From positions 18,923,598 to 18,987,597 of the forward strand of contig NC_049988.1 of the NCBI RefSeq assembly GCF_000003815.2: a stretch of DNA of 64,000 nt, given 5' to 3'. The position numbers were made by a program, and so were the translations under genes. The first letter of the stretch is position 1; each line of letters begins with the position of its first letter. The notes below the pieces were generated by a model. That model did not search any database, had not been told where the DNA came from, and saw nothing but the letters and a program-made list of their open reading frames with translations. The DNA is from Branchiostoma floridae (lineage: Eukaryota; Chordata; Leptocardii; Amphioxiformes; Branchiostomatidae). Below are positions 1 to 9,573 of the stretch, piece after piece.

Positions 1-41
1 ATCTATATCTATATCTATATCTATATCTATATCTATATCTA

Positions 42-79
<38 letters not shown>

Positions 80-107
80 CTTATCTATCTATCTATCTAT
101 CTATAGG
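1..107. repeat. ATCTAT/ATCT microsatellite
   Basis: Pure hexanucleotide ATCTAT repeats change into ATCT tetranucleotide repeats. The tract reaches the left edge, so its full length is unknown. Confidence 0.97.
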
Positions 108-345
108 AGTTAGAGAGGGAAGGAGAGAGGGAGGGAAAGGGAGAGAGATAGACGGAGGGAGAGAGATACGTAGTTGGAGAAAGAGGGAGACAGATGGAGA
201 AAGAGAGAGAGAGAGAGAAATATTCCTTGAACAGCGAGAAAGACAAAGAGAGAGAGAGAGACGACAAGAGAGAAAGAAAGTGAGGAGTGAGGGAGAGAGA
301 AAGAGAGACAGAAAGAGAGAGAGAAAGAGACAGAGAAAGAGCAAC
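108..345. repeat. GA-rich polypurine tract
   Basis: Low-complexity AG/GAGA-rich DNA directly follows the microsatellite. Open frames read through it on the minus strand are runs of Ser, Leu and Phe and are not credible proteins. It lies in the intron after the last visible exon of the flanking minus-strand gene. Confidence 0.9.
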
Positions 346-379
346 ATTGAAATTATGAATGAAAGAAGATTCACGGAAC

Positions 380-613
380 CTTGCGTGCGCACGTGGACCT
401 TCGCGATCCACTTGCCCTTCGTTCTCCGGTAGATTTTGGGGCCCCACGGATACGAGTTGATACGGTACATGTCCGGCAATCCATTATTCTCGGCAGAAAG
501 CCGGATGTAGATCCGACCTTCCGTCTTGATGTCAAAGACGAAGGGTGAGGTGAGTGGCGGCTGGTTCCAGAACGAGTTCCTTCCGGTTGTGTCGACACTG
601 TCATGGCACGTTA
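380..613 (-). CDS. Exon 6 of secreted protein: FAMeT-like domain start
   Basis: This 78-codon exon has an acceptor after TTTCACACAG and stays in phase 1. It encodes FVFDIKTEGRIYIRLS, then DMYRINSYPWGPKIYRRTKGK. The pattern (aromatic-x-F-x-I-K, I-x-I-x-L-S, M-Y-x-I, W, R-R-x-K) resembles the first half of the FAMeT domain (Pfam Methyltransf_FA), common in arthropod and lancelet extracellular proteins. The second half should lie in the next exon, outside the window. The family name is historical and does not imply methyltransferase activity. The 3' donor (GTTCCG) is poor, so the exact exon end is uncertain. Confidence 0.5.
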
Positions 614-3600
614 CTGTGTGAAAGAACATATTCATCATTATCTTATCCATTGTATACAAAGATTGCCATACATTGTACCTGTTATAATTGTTGCGCAATA
701 AAGTTCTTCTTCTTTGTTATTATTCTTGTGGGACCGTGTAGCGCAGTGGCAGTTTCTTCGGACCGTGACCGAGAGGTTGCGGGTTCGAATCCGCCTGCTG
801 TGTTACCGATCTTGTGCCCCTGGGAAAGGCACTTTACACGACTTTCCTCACTTCACTCAGGTGAAAATGAGTACCTAGCTTCGGCTCGGGCCGTCCTTCG
901 GATAGGACGTTAAATTGAGGTCCCGTGTTCGAGGAGAGCAACACCCCAAGCACGTTAAAGAACCCGCACATGTGCGAACATCCACCCGAGCGGATCAAAC
1001 CATTCCGGCCAAAATAGGAATAGGGAATCTCCCGAGCAGCCCTCGTAACCCCTGCTTCGCCTATTGGGTAAGTTAGTCCTCACTTATAGTGAGCAATTGG
1101 GCTGGTCTCAATCATGATGTTTCTGACCAAGGGCGAAGAGTTGCTGTTACAGTTCCAATCATGTAACCCGTAACCTTGACTGGCCTTCAGGCCTTGTTAC
1201 GTGGTGACCATTGAGTAAAAAAAACAAAAAAACTCTGTGACGGAGGGTAACCTACGACGACAGAGTACAGTAGAAGCCGCTTAATTGCACACACCCATTT
1301 GCCAGCGTATTTCGTGCAATTTTCCAAGTGGTGCAATAATGTGAAGTTATCTTGCTGGACTGCACTTGTTAGGGATTTGGGGATTCCGTGCAATAAACAG
1401 AAGTGTGCGGTTATCCGTAGTGCAATTAACTGGCGTCTACTGTATTGTTGTTGTCCGATGTGATGAGTCTTCGCATCTGTATCTTTGCCGCATTCGTATG
1501 TAGTTTGGCATGTACGCAGCTAGGTACTCATTTACACCTGAGTTAGGTAAGAAAAGTCGTGTTAAGTGCCTCTTACAAAGGCACACGATCGGTGACACGG
1601 CAGGATTCGAACTCAGGATCACTTGGGCCGGACCCCAACGCGCTGCCGATTGCGCCACGCGATCTCACCAGAATAAGAATAAAAAGAATAAGAATATATA
1701 AGGAAAAAAGAATATAACCATGCAAACCTTTCTCCGGATCCAGGTCTCCACTGTTATCGTCGGCGGGGTGCAGGATTGCTGACGGGTTTAGGATCTCTAT
1801 CTTGTCAGCGGTGACAATGTGAATGGTTGCCGATGGGTTCAGGTCTCCACCGTTCGCGGTGTCAATGGGAATGGTTGCCGATGGGTCCAGGTCTACGCTG
1901 TTAGCGGTGTCAGCGGGAATGGTTGCCGATGGGTCCAGGTCTACGCTGTTAGCTGAGACATGGGGGCAGGTTGGGGATGGCCTTTTTACGAACGCATGAA
2001 CTGCCTCCCTGATCCTTCGTCTGGTTTCATTTCCGACGGTATAACCTGAGCAAAACATTAATTTTAGATTATTATCGATAGAAATCAGCATCGTCCAACT
2101 CTCTGTCCGGAATGTATGTACACAGGAAAGCCAGAGAAAGGCGCCCCCCCCCCTCCCTCCACACACACACACACACCACCAGCAACATGCCTCAGAAGGC
2201 TAACATCACATTGCCAAACCGGGGGACTCGGCCCGGCTGTTTGTGAATACGACAAATTGAAGTGTATACAGTAGAAATATACACAAATAATGTCCACGAC
2301 TATTCTCTTTGTTTAGTTTGGTGCCAATCTTTTATCGTTCCGTCTGCATTTTTGCAGTACATTTTAGATGGTTGCAAATAACTTACTAAACGTTTTAAAT
2401 TACAGTTAGCAATATAACTAATTAAAAAAAAACTTTAAAAGGAACCACAATTAAAAAACTAGGGGGCCCAAACTTATGTCACTTATTCCTGAGCACAAGA
2501 GCTATCTAACAACCTAAAAATTGGTACCATATCTTGTTCAGAACACGAGATGGCAAAACCGGTAGTTGCGCTGCAGTACCAAGGAAAGCCGCTAGGGGCC
2601 CCGAAATCTGATCACTTCCAGCTTTCATCACATCCCATGATCCCACCAACACACCAAGTATGAAACTAATCCATCCAGCCATTCTTGAGTTATCTTGTTG
2701 ACAGACAGACACACACACACACACAAAACGCTGGTGAAAATATAACCTCCATGACATTTCATGGAGATAAAAAAGTAACTTGCCATTACCATTTTTGCCG
2801 GGACACTTGTTGCTCTCTTTCAGGGCACTCATTTCTGCCAGCAGCTTGTCTCTCGCCATCTCCAACGCCTTCGTGTCCTCTCCAATACTGAATAGCTCCT
2901 TCCCTGTTGCCACGCCATAGGCACAAACCTTTTCTGTCTGTGAAGAAAAGAAATTTTTTCTTTTCTTTCTTTATTCGCACATAACAACATGGCTTAAAAA
3001 CAAATGTACATACAGAAATGAAGTACGTGCGCGGGGTGGGCAGAAGCCTGTGTGGCTTTTCTTGAAACTCCCCCAGAACTAAGTCGCAGAAATGATAATT
3101 ATTTTGCTTTATCTGGTATTAAAAGATTCTGCTGTTTTGTGTAGTGGTGGTGAAAATCTGAATTGGAATTGAAATTAAAAAGACATCTAAATTTTGCTGT
3201 GGTAGGAAAGAACTATTGTGGACAATTTTATGTACAAATATGGCAACTTGAAATTTGTTGATATCAAATACCGTCATAACATTCATGAAAGAGAGATGCT
3301 GTGTGTGCTGTAAAAGTGGCGTTGCCCGCAATTCGTACAAAGCGCAATTTTTTTTCTAAATCAGGTTGGTAGGGCCCGATGTTACCATCATGAAGATGAA
3401 GAGCGGCCCATGGCGACAACTGTAGCAGCATTTCTTCTCCCTAAATCAGAAACATAAAGCTTAGGCAAGCTTGACTTCACTGACTCAATAGGCGAAGCAG
3501 TGGTTACGAGGCTGCTCGGGAAATTCCCCATTTTGGGCCGGAATGGTTTGATCGCTCACACCACACCATCGCACATGTGGCGGGTTCTTTAACGTGCCTT

Positions 3601-6600
3601 TAACGTAATGTATTAAAAGGCAGCTATAATGAATGTACAATGCAAAGATAGTTCCATAGCCTTTTGCACTTACAACCGCATTGGCGCGAGGTGCTATCCA
3701 TTGTGTCCAAGGCACAATATTGGAAAGGTGAGCTCAACCCGCTCCTTCCACCACGCACCTTTTACATACCTAACCGAAGTCAGGTACTCATTTTTATATC
3801 TACACGGAGTGAGAAAAGTCTTTCCCTTGGACACAACATCTATGATCTAGCTAGGAACTTTGAACTTTATTAACGCCAGGAATCGAACCAGGTGGAGATT
3901 GTCCTTTCTCGTGCCTAGTAGCACTAGCATGTTTATGTTTATTCTTTGTTTTGTCTGTAGCAAGACTTTGGATGCACATTCACAAGTACTCACTCTTTTA
4001 CGACTAATTTTTGTTCCTTACAACAATCATTGTCAAAGAGTCAAAGAGCCATCCGATTTAGAGTGTCTCCAAACGTCGAGTGGCTATTTAAAGTGAGTAG
4101 TTGGTGAACAATATTATATAAAAATGGTGCATGTATTTCAGAACTTTTGAAAATAGAATGTTCTAATAAGCATGTTCATCGTTCCGAGCACGCAGGCGCA
4201 GCGATAGGAATTGTGGGTAATATGTCATAGGTCAAGGCCCCTGACTTGTAAACAGTTCTTTTCTCGACCATTTTCTCGATTTCCAGACGGGGTTTGACAT
4301 TTGTTCATGTCTCAGGGGCCGTCAACTTTGACATATTACCCATAACTCCTGTCGCTGCACATGCGTACTTGCTCATTTCATAAAAGCTGGCGAAACTTAC
4401 AGTTGTGTCGACGACGTCGTATGTGGGGCAGGATGCTGTAACCAGAGGAAAAGTCTCTACAAATCGTGTTTCGTGAAAATGAACCTAATTAGTCACATAA
4501 CAATAAACGACACACACGTGGGGACAAGTACACCGTGTGCGTCCTTGGAGCCTGACTGTGAAGTGTTGAAGTAATTTGTGTACAGATTGACCTGCCAATC
4601 AAACAACAATAAGACACAATCAGAAATAATTGCATGCAGTGTCACTGTGACCTGGTTTTAAAGAGGCGAAGGACGTAGATTAGCATCCACAGCACTGAAC
4701 AACAACATCGGCACACTTTCTGTCGAGGTTGCTCCCTGCTCAGTACAAGGCCTATGACCACTTCATGGGCAACTTTAGAAATCAGCCCTATTCGGCCGAA
4801 AGGCCTGCCCATATGATCGTCTGCATCCAAGATTGATATATGACATATATCTTTTAAACTTTCCCGTGTCCGCCAACTCTGTACAAAGACCAGAAGAACA
4901 CAAAAGTATCGTATACATCGTCTTGTAATAATTTTCTAGCATTATCCTTCCTTCTTAGCCAAGACACATATATGGATTATGGAATACTTGGCAATAGTCA
5001 GCAAAGTAATGCTAATTTGTTACATTCCAACAATACATTATTGATTGATTGATTGATTATATGACATATACAAAAATGAATTCAAAGAACTAAAAATGTA
5101 ACATTTGACACTAAGCACGTGGGGCAAGTACACCATGGGTGTGTCCCGATAAAACGCCCAAAAAACGTCAAAACACAGCCGGAGTCTAACCTCTGCTTGG
5201 AGAGTAGGGCATGCCTACCTGTATCAGCCGAAGTTCCCTCTATGTCGTCGCTACTCTCCACGATAGACACGATACTGTTCACCAAGTCTTGAAGTGTTGA
5301 GATCTCACTCGGTGTTCCTGCAGACGTCAAAACATAGTTATAAGCGAGTTTTTTTTTCAATCAAGGGGAAGATCTAACATTCGTTGCAGTCTACGAGCGG
5401 GGCTGGTTTTGCTTTTTGTTATTGGGGAGGGGGGGGGGGGATTCGTTGGCTCGCGATATTCAACGTTGGCTAGGTTCTCTTGTGCCGTGGAAAGGAGTTT
5501 TCCCCCTCCCCTAAAATAAAAGCCAGTACCTCTGCCACGAATCCTATAATCTACTGGCTGTTGATTATTATTTTCCGTAACAAATTAAAACCCTGCGTTT
5601 ACATATTTTGGGTGATCAGGTTATTTCTAATTCCAAATCCACTATTTGTCAGGATAGCCGAGTACGATACATCAGGAATAAAACTGTATACTTATCCCCA
5701 AAATATACGAATTCATACGCAAGATGGATATATCAAAACTTACGATGAAGTGTATGCCAATATGGCGATATATCTATGTACCTGTATCTACATTTTCCTT
5801 CCCTCTCTCTGTTTTCCGCATTATCAGGTCTTGATAACAGTTATACAGGTAAATACTGGTGCATAACTACAGTTCTACTAAGCCAATCTATCTAATACAA
5901 GCGTGTGTAGTATGGGATGAAAATGTGATTTTACATTGATTGAAGGGATAACAGTACCAGTATATTCACCTGCCGTGGCCTCTGTTTTACTCGATGCTTT
6001 GCAAACTCGTTCTAGAAGCATGTCTTTTTCCTTCTTCAGTGACTGCACCTGGTGTTCCAGCTGGGTTCGCGTCTTGCCACGACTCAGAAGTTCTGCTCCC
6101 GACAGCAAACCTGTCGTGCACACCTGTGACGTCATACAGAATTCAATTTCAATTTTACAGAGAATCAACTAATGTACAATGTTTAGAGCATGTCCACTGA
6201 ATTGTGTCGATTTTACACAAAAATCAACAATGCATATTAAAATCAAACCAATTTAACAGGTATATACATACGGGCAGACTAAGAGTAAAGATCAATCAAG
6301 TCACGGGAACGTCACGAGAACAATACTGATATGGACTTAGACATTTGACCCATTGTACAGGGGAATAGCTTTGTGAAGAAATGAATTACTGAGTCTTTTT
6401 GTACGGGCTGTTGGTATTGTGAGTTCAGACTTATTTATGAGACACCACCCTGTGGCCATAGTCCTTGTTGGTGGGACCAGATCACGCAGAGGGTGGCTTT
6501 TCTCTAGAATCTTTAGTGACTGAAAACGTTTGACTGAAATTACTATTATCTCGTCTTTGAATATCATCTGATCATCCACGCATTACAATGGGTACAGATA

Positions 6601-7206
6601 CATAGGCCGATATGTTATGACAAAGGTCTTCTGGAGTTCTATTAGTAAAACTCGTATGTATATTTTGTCAAATTGGTATGTTTTCTAGTAGTGAATCTTA
6701 CGAATTCCGTAAAATTCGTATGGATGTTTCCTAGTACGTCGGTAAATCTTATGAATTCCGTAAAATTCGTACGTTTCTTAGTAGCGAATCTTACGAATTC
6801 CGTAAAATTCGTATGGAAGTTTCTTAGTGAGTAAATCTTACGAATTCCGTAAAATTCGTATGGAAGTTTCCTAGTACGTCGGTTAATCTTATGACTTCCG
6901 TAAAATTCGTACGTTTCTTAGTAGCGAATCTTATGAATGCCGTAAAATTCATATGTTTCTTAGTAGTGAATCTTACGAATTCCTTAAACATCGCTCGATC
7001 GTATGATTCTCAGTAGTGAGTCTTAAAAACCGTGCCGTAAAACAATGTACTGTATCCCGAAATACCCATATAAATACGTCGGCACCGCTGCGGATACCTA
7101 CCGGATCTTTCACCGTGCTGTACGCATACTTAGCAGTTTGCGATGGCGTCGCCAATGACAACAGCCACACCGTCATAACATATATCAGCGCTGATGCCAC
7201 CTTCAT
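380..7206 (-). CDS. Secreted modular protein with coiled coil and FAMeT-like domain (5' part of gene)
   Basis: I do not recognise an orthologue. Six minus-strand exons can be chained: 7206-7098, 6110-5970, 5317-5219, 2933-2790, 2045-1728 and 613-380. Exon 1 starts with ATG and encodes a typical signal peptide (MKVASALIYVMTVWLLSLA, then TPSQTAKYAY). Exon 2 is a charged heptad-like segment (QLEHQVQSLKKEKDMLLERV), probably coiled coil. Exon 3 is acidic, exon 4 helical (ALEMARDKLLAEMSALKES), exon 5 carries about four 16-residue repeats, and exon 6 resembles the start of a farnesoic acid O-methyltransferase-like (FAMeT) domain. All junctions are phase 1, the pattern of shuffled extracellular modules. 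About 348 residues are visible; the 3' end lies beyond the left edge. The donors after exons 1 (GTATCC) and 6 (GTTCCG) are weak, and exon 2 could instead start slightly upstream at a phase-0 acceptor paired with a GTAGGT donor. The exon chain is my inference and transcript support is absent. Confidence 0.5.
729..1085 (+). repeat. tRNA-derived SINE, long form
   Basis: The head has an A-box-like GTAGCGCAGTGG and a B-box-like GGTTCGAATCC, so it derives from a tRNA with an internal RNA polymerase III promoter. A body follows (GGCACTTTACACGACTTTCC, then GGTGAAAATGAGTACC). A distal part (ACGTTAAAGAACCCGCACAT) reappears in reverse at about 3492-3612 and 7733-7760. It is too degenerate and too long to be a functional tRNA. 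It defines the SINE family scattered through this window. Confidence 0.85.
1268..1442. mobile_element. pogo/Tigger-like MITE with TA target duplication
   Basis: A 175-bp element begins CAGTAGAAGCCGCTTAATTG and ends with its near-perfect inverted complement (AACTGGCGTCTACTG). TA flanks both sides (1266-1267 and 1443-1444). TA duplication plus CAGT-type ends fits a Tc1/mariner-pogo-class MITE. No coding capacity. A second copy is at 24598-24735. Confidence 0.8.
1505..1675 (-). repeat. tRNA-derived SINE copy
   Basis: Read on the minus strand it has A-box-like TGGCGCAATCGG, B-box-like GAGTTCGAATCC, then the body seen in the 729 copy (GTGCCTTTGTAAGAGGCACT, GGTGTAAATGAGTACC). Confidence 0.8.
1728..2045 (-). 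CDS. Exon 5 of secreted protein: 16-residue acidic/hydroxy repeats
   Basis: The exon is 318 nt with phase-1 ends (acceptor after TTTTGCTCAG, donor AAAG|GTTTGC). Its second half has about four imperfect 16-residue repeats of the form N-S-V-D-L-D-P-S-A-T-I-P-x-D-T-A, the first two nearly identical in DNA. This is a minisatellite with a 48-bp unit that keeps the reading frame, so copy number may vary between alleles. Alternatively the tract is non-coding and the frame is fortuitous. Confidence 0.5.
2709..2727. repeat. CA dinucleotide microsatellite
   Basis: A short (CA)n run in the intron. A similar CA run is at 2161-2179, preceded by a C-rich tract. Confidence 0.9.
2790..2933 (-). CDS. Exon 4 of secreted protein: helical segment
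   Basis: The exon is 144 nt, phase 1 to phase 1, with a CTTCACAGACAG acceptor and AATG|GTAATG donor. It encodes KVCAYGVATGKELFSIGED followed by a predicted amphipathic helix. No known domain recognised. The nearby acceptor at TTCTTCACAG is the better consensus but would give phase 0, which does not fit exon 3. Confidence 0.5.
3492..3930 (-). repeat. Degenerate tRNA-derived SINE, reverse orientation
   Basis: Segments match the SINE at 729 in reverse. The distal part is at about 3492-3612 (TGGCGGGTTCTTTAACGTGC). The head and body are at about 3690-3930, with B-box-like GGTTCGATTCCTGG on the minus strand, interrupted by a short piece resembling a LINE 3' tail (AATAAAGTTCAAAG). Confidence 0.65.
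4180..4375. mobile_element. Short foldback element (MITE-like)
   Basis: The arms at about 4185-4242 and 4312-4372 are imperfect inverted complements; shared cores are GGGTAATATGTCA and GGCCCCTGA. The loop is about 70 bp. No ORF. It sits in the intron between exons 3 and 4 of the secreted-protein gene. No clear target duplication seen. Confidence 0.6.
5219..5317 (-). CDS. Exon 3 of secreted protein: short acidic exon
   Basis: The exon is 99 nt, phase 1 to phase 1 (acceptor GTCTGCAG, donor ACAG|GTAGGC). It encodes GTPSEISTLQDLVNSIVSIV followed by an acidic stretch ending SADTG. No domain recognised. Confidence 0.5.
5970..6110 (-). CDS. Exon 2 of secreted protein: coiled-coil segment
   Basis: The exon is 141 nt, phase 1 to phase 1 (acceptor CACGACAG, donor GCAG|GTGAAT). 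It encodes RTQLEHQVQSLKKEKDMLLE, with heptad-like hydrophobic spacing. The coiled coil suggests oligomerisation. An alternative upstream acceptor (GACGTCACAG, exon start about 6125) would enter in phase 0. Confidence 0.5.
6690..7030. repeat. About 47-bp minisatellite with palindromic core
   Basis: About seven diverged copies of AATCTTACGAATTCCGTAAA followed by ATTCGTATGG and a TTTCYTAGTA spacer, with unit length varying from about 42 to 50 bp. The core ACGAATTCCGTAAAATTCGT is an interrupted palindrome, so each unit can form a small hairpin. It lies in intron 1 of the secreted-protein gene, just downstream of exon 1. Confidence 0.85.
7098..7206 (-). CDS. Exon 1 of secreted protein: signal peptide
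   Basis: The ATG at 7206 starts MKVASALIYVMTVWLLSLA: a basic n-region, hydrophobic core and a plausible cleavage site near TPSQT/AKYAY. The donor used here for phase agreement is GTAG|GTATCC. CCG|GTAGGT is a stronger donor four bases upstream but phase 0. Confidence 0.55.
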
Positions 7207-7732
7207 TTCAGCTCTGTGGATGAATCTGGACTCTCTGGCAATGTTTGGGAGCAGCTAACTCACAAAAACGACATGAAATGTTTAAACTTAAAGTGTTACA
7301 ACCTGAATAAAGTTGAGTTGACGAGCTCGAATGCCGTGTAACCATGTCCCTATCAAGGCGTTCCTTGTTCTGTTGCCACCAGTGTGTTCGTAATTATTTA
7401 CGTACGTAGCAGTCAATGCAATTGCCTACCAGGTTGAAATCATGATCTTTGAAAGGACGAGACGACAATCACAGCCACAAGTAAATTATTCTGAACAGGA
7501 AGGGGGTAAGTAATTTGATTTTAGTGAAAAGAAACGTCATTGAAGTAATTCGGTGACCTCCTCCCCAGGTGTTTTCGCCCTTACCAATTTTTTACAAACC
7601 TTAATTGAAAACCACAAAGGTTGGTGTCTGAACGATTTGCGGTTCTTCTCCTTCCTCCGTTTGTGCCCACGATCATCATGCATGTTGATCATTATGGCAC
7701 GTACACAACGAAGGACCCCTAATCTTTTCGAT

Positions 7733-7925
7733 AAGTGCGGTGGGTTCTTTAACGTGCCCGAGTTGTGGCTCTCTTCGAACACGGCACCCCCATTTAACGT
7801 CCTATCCGAGGGACAACCCTAGGCGAAGCTAAGTACTATTTTTTCTATCTTCTCCCTAGTGCAAATTTTGGGTTTCGAACCCAGGACCTCTTGGGCCTAA
7901 GCCCAAAGTGCTGCTGATGCAGTGT
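7733..7925 (-). repeat. tRNA-derived SINE copy
   Basis: In reverse it carries the B-box-like GGGTTCGAAACCC and the distal GTTCTTTAACGTGC motif of the SINE at 729. The A box is eroded. Confidence 0.7.
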
Positions 7926-8248
7926 CTTTGTCAAAAATAATTTGATAGCAAATTCCCATTCAAAGTGTTTAACTTCATTTGGAGCCCATGAGTGGCTATT
8001 TTGGCAATTAAGCCGTCAAGCCCTGCCACACAATCAGGGCCTTCCCACGATTTTACTCAAGAACATTCTCCAACCAATGACGGCGCTGGCTTGGGAGTAG
8101 CTTCCAATCCACCCAAATTAGCCCCAGTTGTATCTAAAAAACAATTTACGTACCTCATAGTCGACTGGCACAGACTACTTCTAAAGATTAGCGGGCAACC
8201 GCCGTCCAGTTCCAAAGCACGGATGGCTTTACGCACAACTCACTTTTA

Positions 8249-8690
8249 ACCATGGTCTGGAGAAGGTCGGGAGGCCATGGTCGGCTATATGTGACAGGGG
8301 CGTAACTCCCAACCATGGTCTGGAGAAGGTCGGGAGGCCATGGTCGGCTATATGTGACAGGGGTTTAACTCCCAACCATGGTCTGGAGAAGGTCGGGAGG
8401 CCATGGTCGGCTATATGTGACAGGGGCGTAACTCCCAACCATGGTCTGGAGAAGGTCGGGAGGCCATGGTCGGCTATATGTGACAGGGGTTTAACTCCCA
8501 ACCATGGTCTGGAGAAGGTCGGGAGGCCATGGTCGGCTATATGTGACAGGGGCGTAACTCCCAACCATGGTCTGGAGAAGGTCGGGAGGCCTCGGTCGGC
8601 TGTGTGTGACAGGGGCTTAACTCCCAACCATGGTCTGGAGAAGGTTGGGCGGCCATGGTCGGCTATGTGTGTCAGGGCCTTAACGGTGCA
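8249..8690. repeat. 63-bp minisatellite, seven copies, with alternating variants
   Basis: The unit ACCATGGTCTGGAGAAGGTC... is 63 bp and repeats seven times with few changes. The variable site alternates between GGCGTAAC and GGTTTAAC in the first five copies, giving a 126-bp higher-order period. Because 63 is a multiple of three, a 154-codon open frame exists on the minus strand, but it is just the repeat translated. Single diverged units occur in reverse inside the transporter intron (about 11403-11455 and 11572-11630). Confidence 0.95.
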
Positions 8691-9329
8691 CACCCCAGTT
8701 TATTTGGGGTCTGTCGTGTTCATTTTGACGTCATGTACAAATTAGATTCCATCCCCTAGCAACCGGAATCTGGAAGTGAAAACATTCTTTTTTTATTGTC
8801 CGATGTTCAAAGCTGCCAGGAGGATTGTTGATTTGGTGTAACTGGTGATACGCATTAAATAAAACTATTATTTCTGATTATGATACGAAAATTTGTATTC
8901 TTCTGTCACAAGCACTTTAATAAGTGAAATGATCAGTCTTGACAAGATCTCTTGGCGTGCTAAAAAAATCATAGGCATAGACCCCAAAGTCAATAGCCGG
9001 TTACTGAAGTTCAGATTTATCCGTTGATAACCTGGTCCCCATTCTCTATTAGGGGACTTAGGGGTGTTTTGGCGGGCCAAGTCTACTAAGAATTTTTTTT
9101 GGCAGTGGTCTGTTTCTGGCAGTCTGTATTTTTGTCTGGCCTTTCCAAGGGAGTGCTGTAACTTGTGCCCAGCCCCGTAAAAATATTCCCCAGCTTGCGC
9201 TAAATGAACTGTCCGGGCTGGCTACACTCCCAGCACCGTAGAGTTAGCGATGAACTCCCGATGAATAGTCCTTTGCAATTGGTTGCAGATGGTCAATATT
9301 TGGTCGGCTAACTCCTGGTAGAGAGTGCA
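8691..9329. other. Intergenic sequence, no gene seen
   Basis: No credible coding frame. Part of it (about 8890-8935, CACAAGCACTTTAATAAGTG) weakly resembles the 3' flank of the transporter gene (9540-9570), suggesting old duplication of that 3' end. Confidence 0.6.
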
Positions 9330-9395
9330 AAATAATTCCAACGACTAAAAGATGTTTCGCATTTCATTAATGGCACTGAACTACACCTTAATTTT
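9330..9395 (-). pseudogene. Duplicated 3' end of transporter last exon
   Basis: The segment CTAAAAGATGTTTCGCATTT and following bases resembles 9570-9617 (CTAAAAAGATGTTTCGCGTT), which holds the transporter stop codon. It is a short, non-functional fragment lying downstream of the real gene end. Confidence 0.6.
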
Positions 9396-9549
9396 GTTTT
9401 CTTAGAATAGTGGCGCAATCTAACTTGAAGTTAGCTGTTTTTATGGCTCGATGTTCAATATCATAAGAAGAGTGTCCATTGACACAAACCGCACGTTGAA
9501 TGATACCCTATTGTTGGAGATGATGCAAAAAATTTAGTGTTACAAGCAT

Positions 9550-9555
9550 TTTATT
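9550..9555 (-). terminator. Polyadenylation signal of transporter gene
   Basis: AATAAA on the minus strand, about 19 nt past the stop codon at 9574-9576. No other signal this close was seen. Confidence 0.6.
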
Positions 9556-9573
9556 ACGTGAAATAATAAACTG

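Noticed and set aside
93-447. Ser/Leu-rich minus-strand frames
   Set aside because: Translation of the GA-rich tract.
729-800. Functional tRNA gene
   Set aside because: A and B boxes are present but the cloverleaf stems are eroded and the same body follows in many copies; it is a SINE.
8249-8690. CRISPR array
   Set aside because: Whole units repeat without unique spacers, in a eukaryotic genome.
8229-8693. 154-codon frame of [16 protein letters not shown] repeats as a protein
   Set aside because: It is the 63-bp minisatellite translated; the unit is a multiple of three, so the frame stays open by arithmetic.
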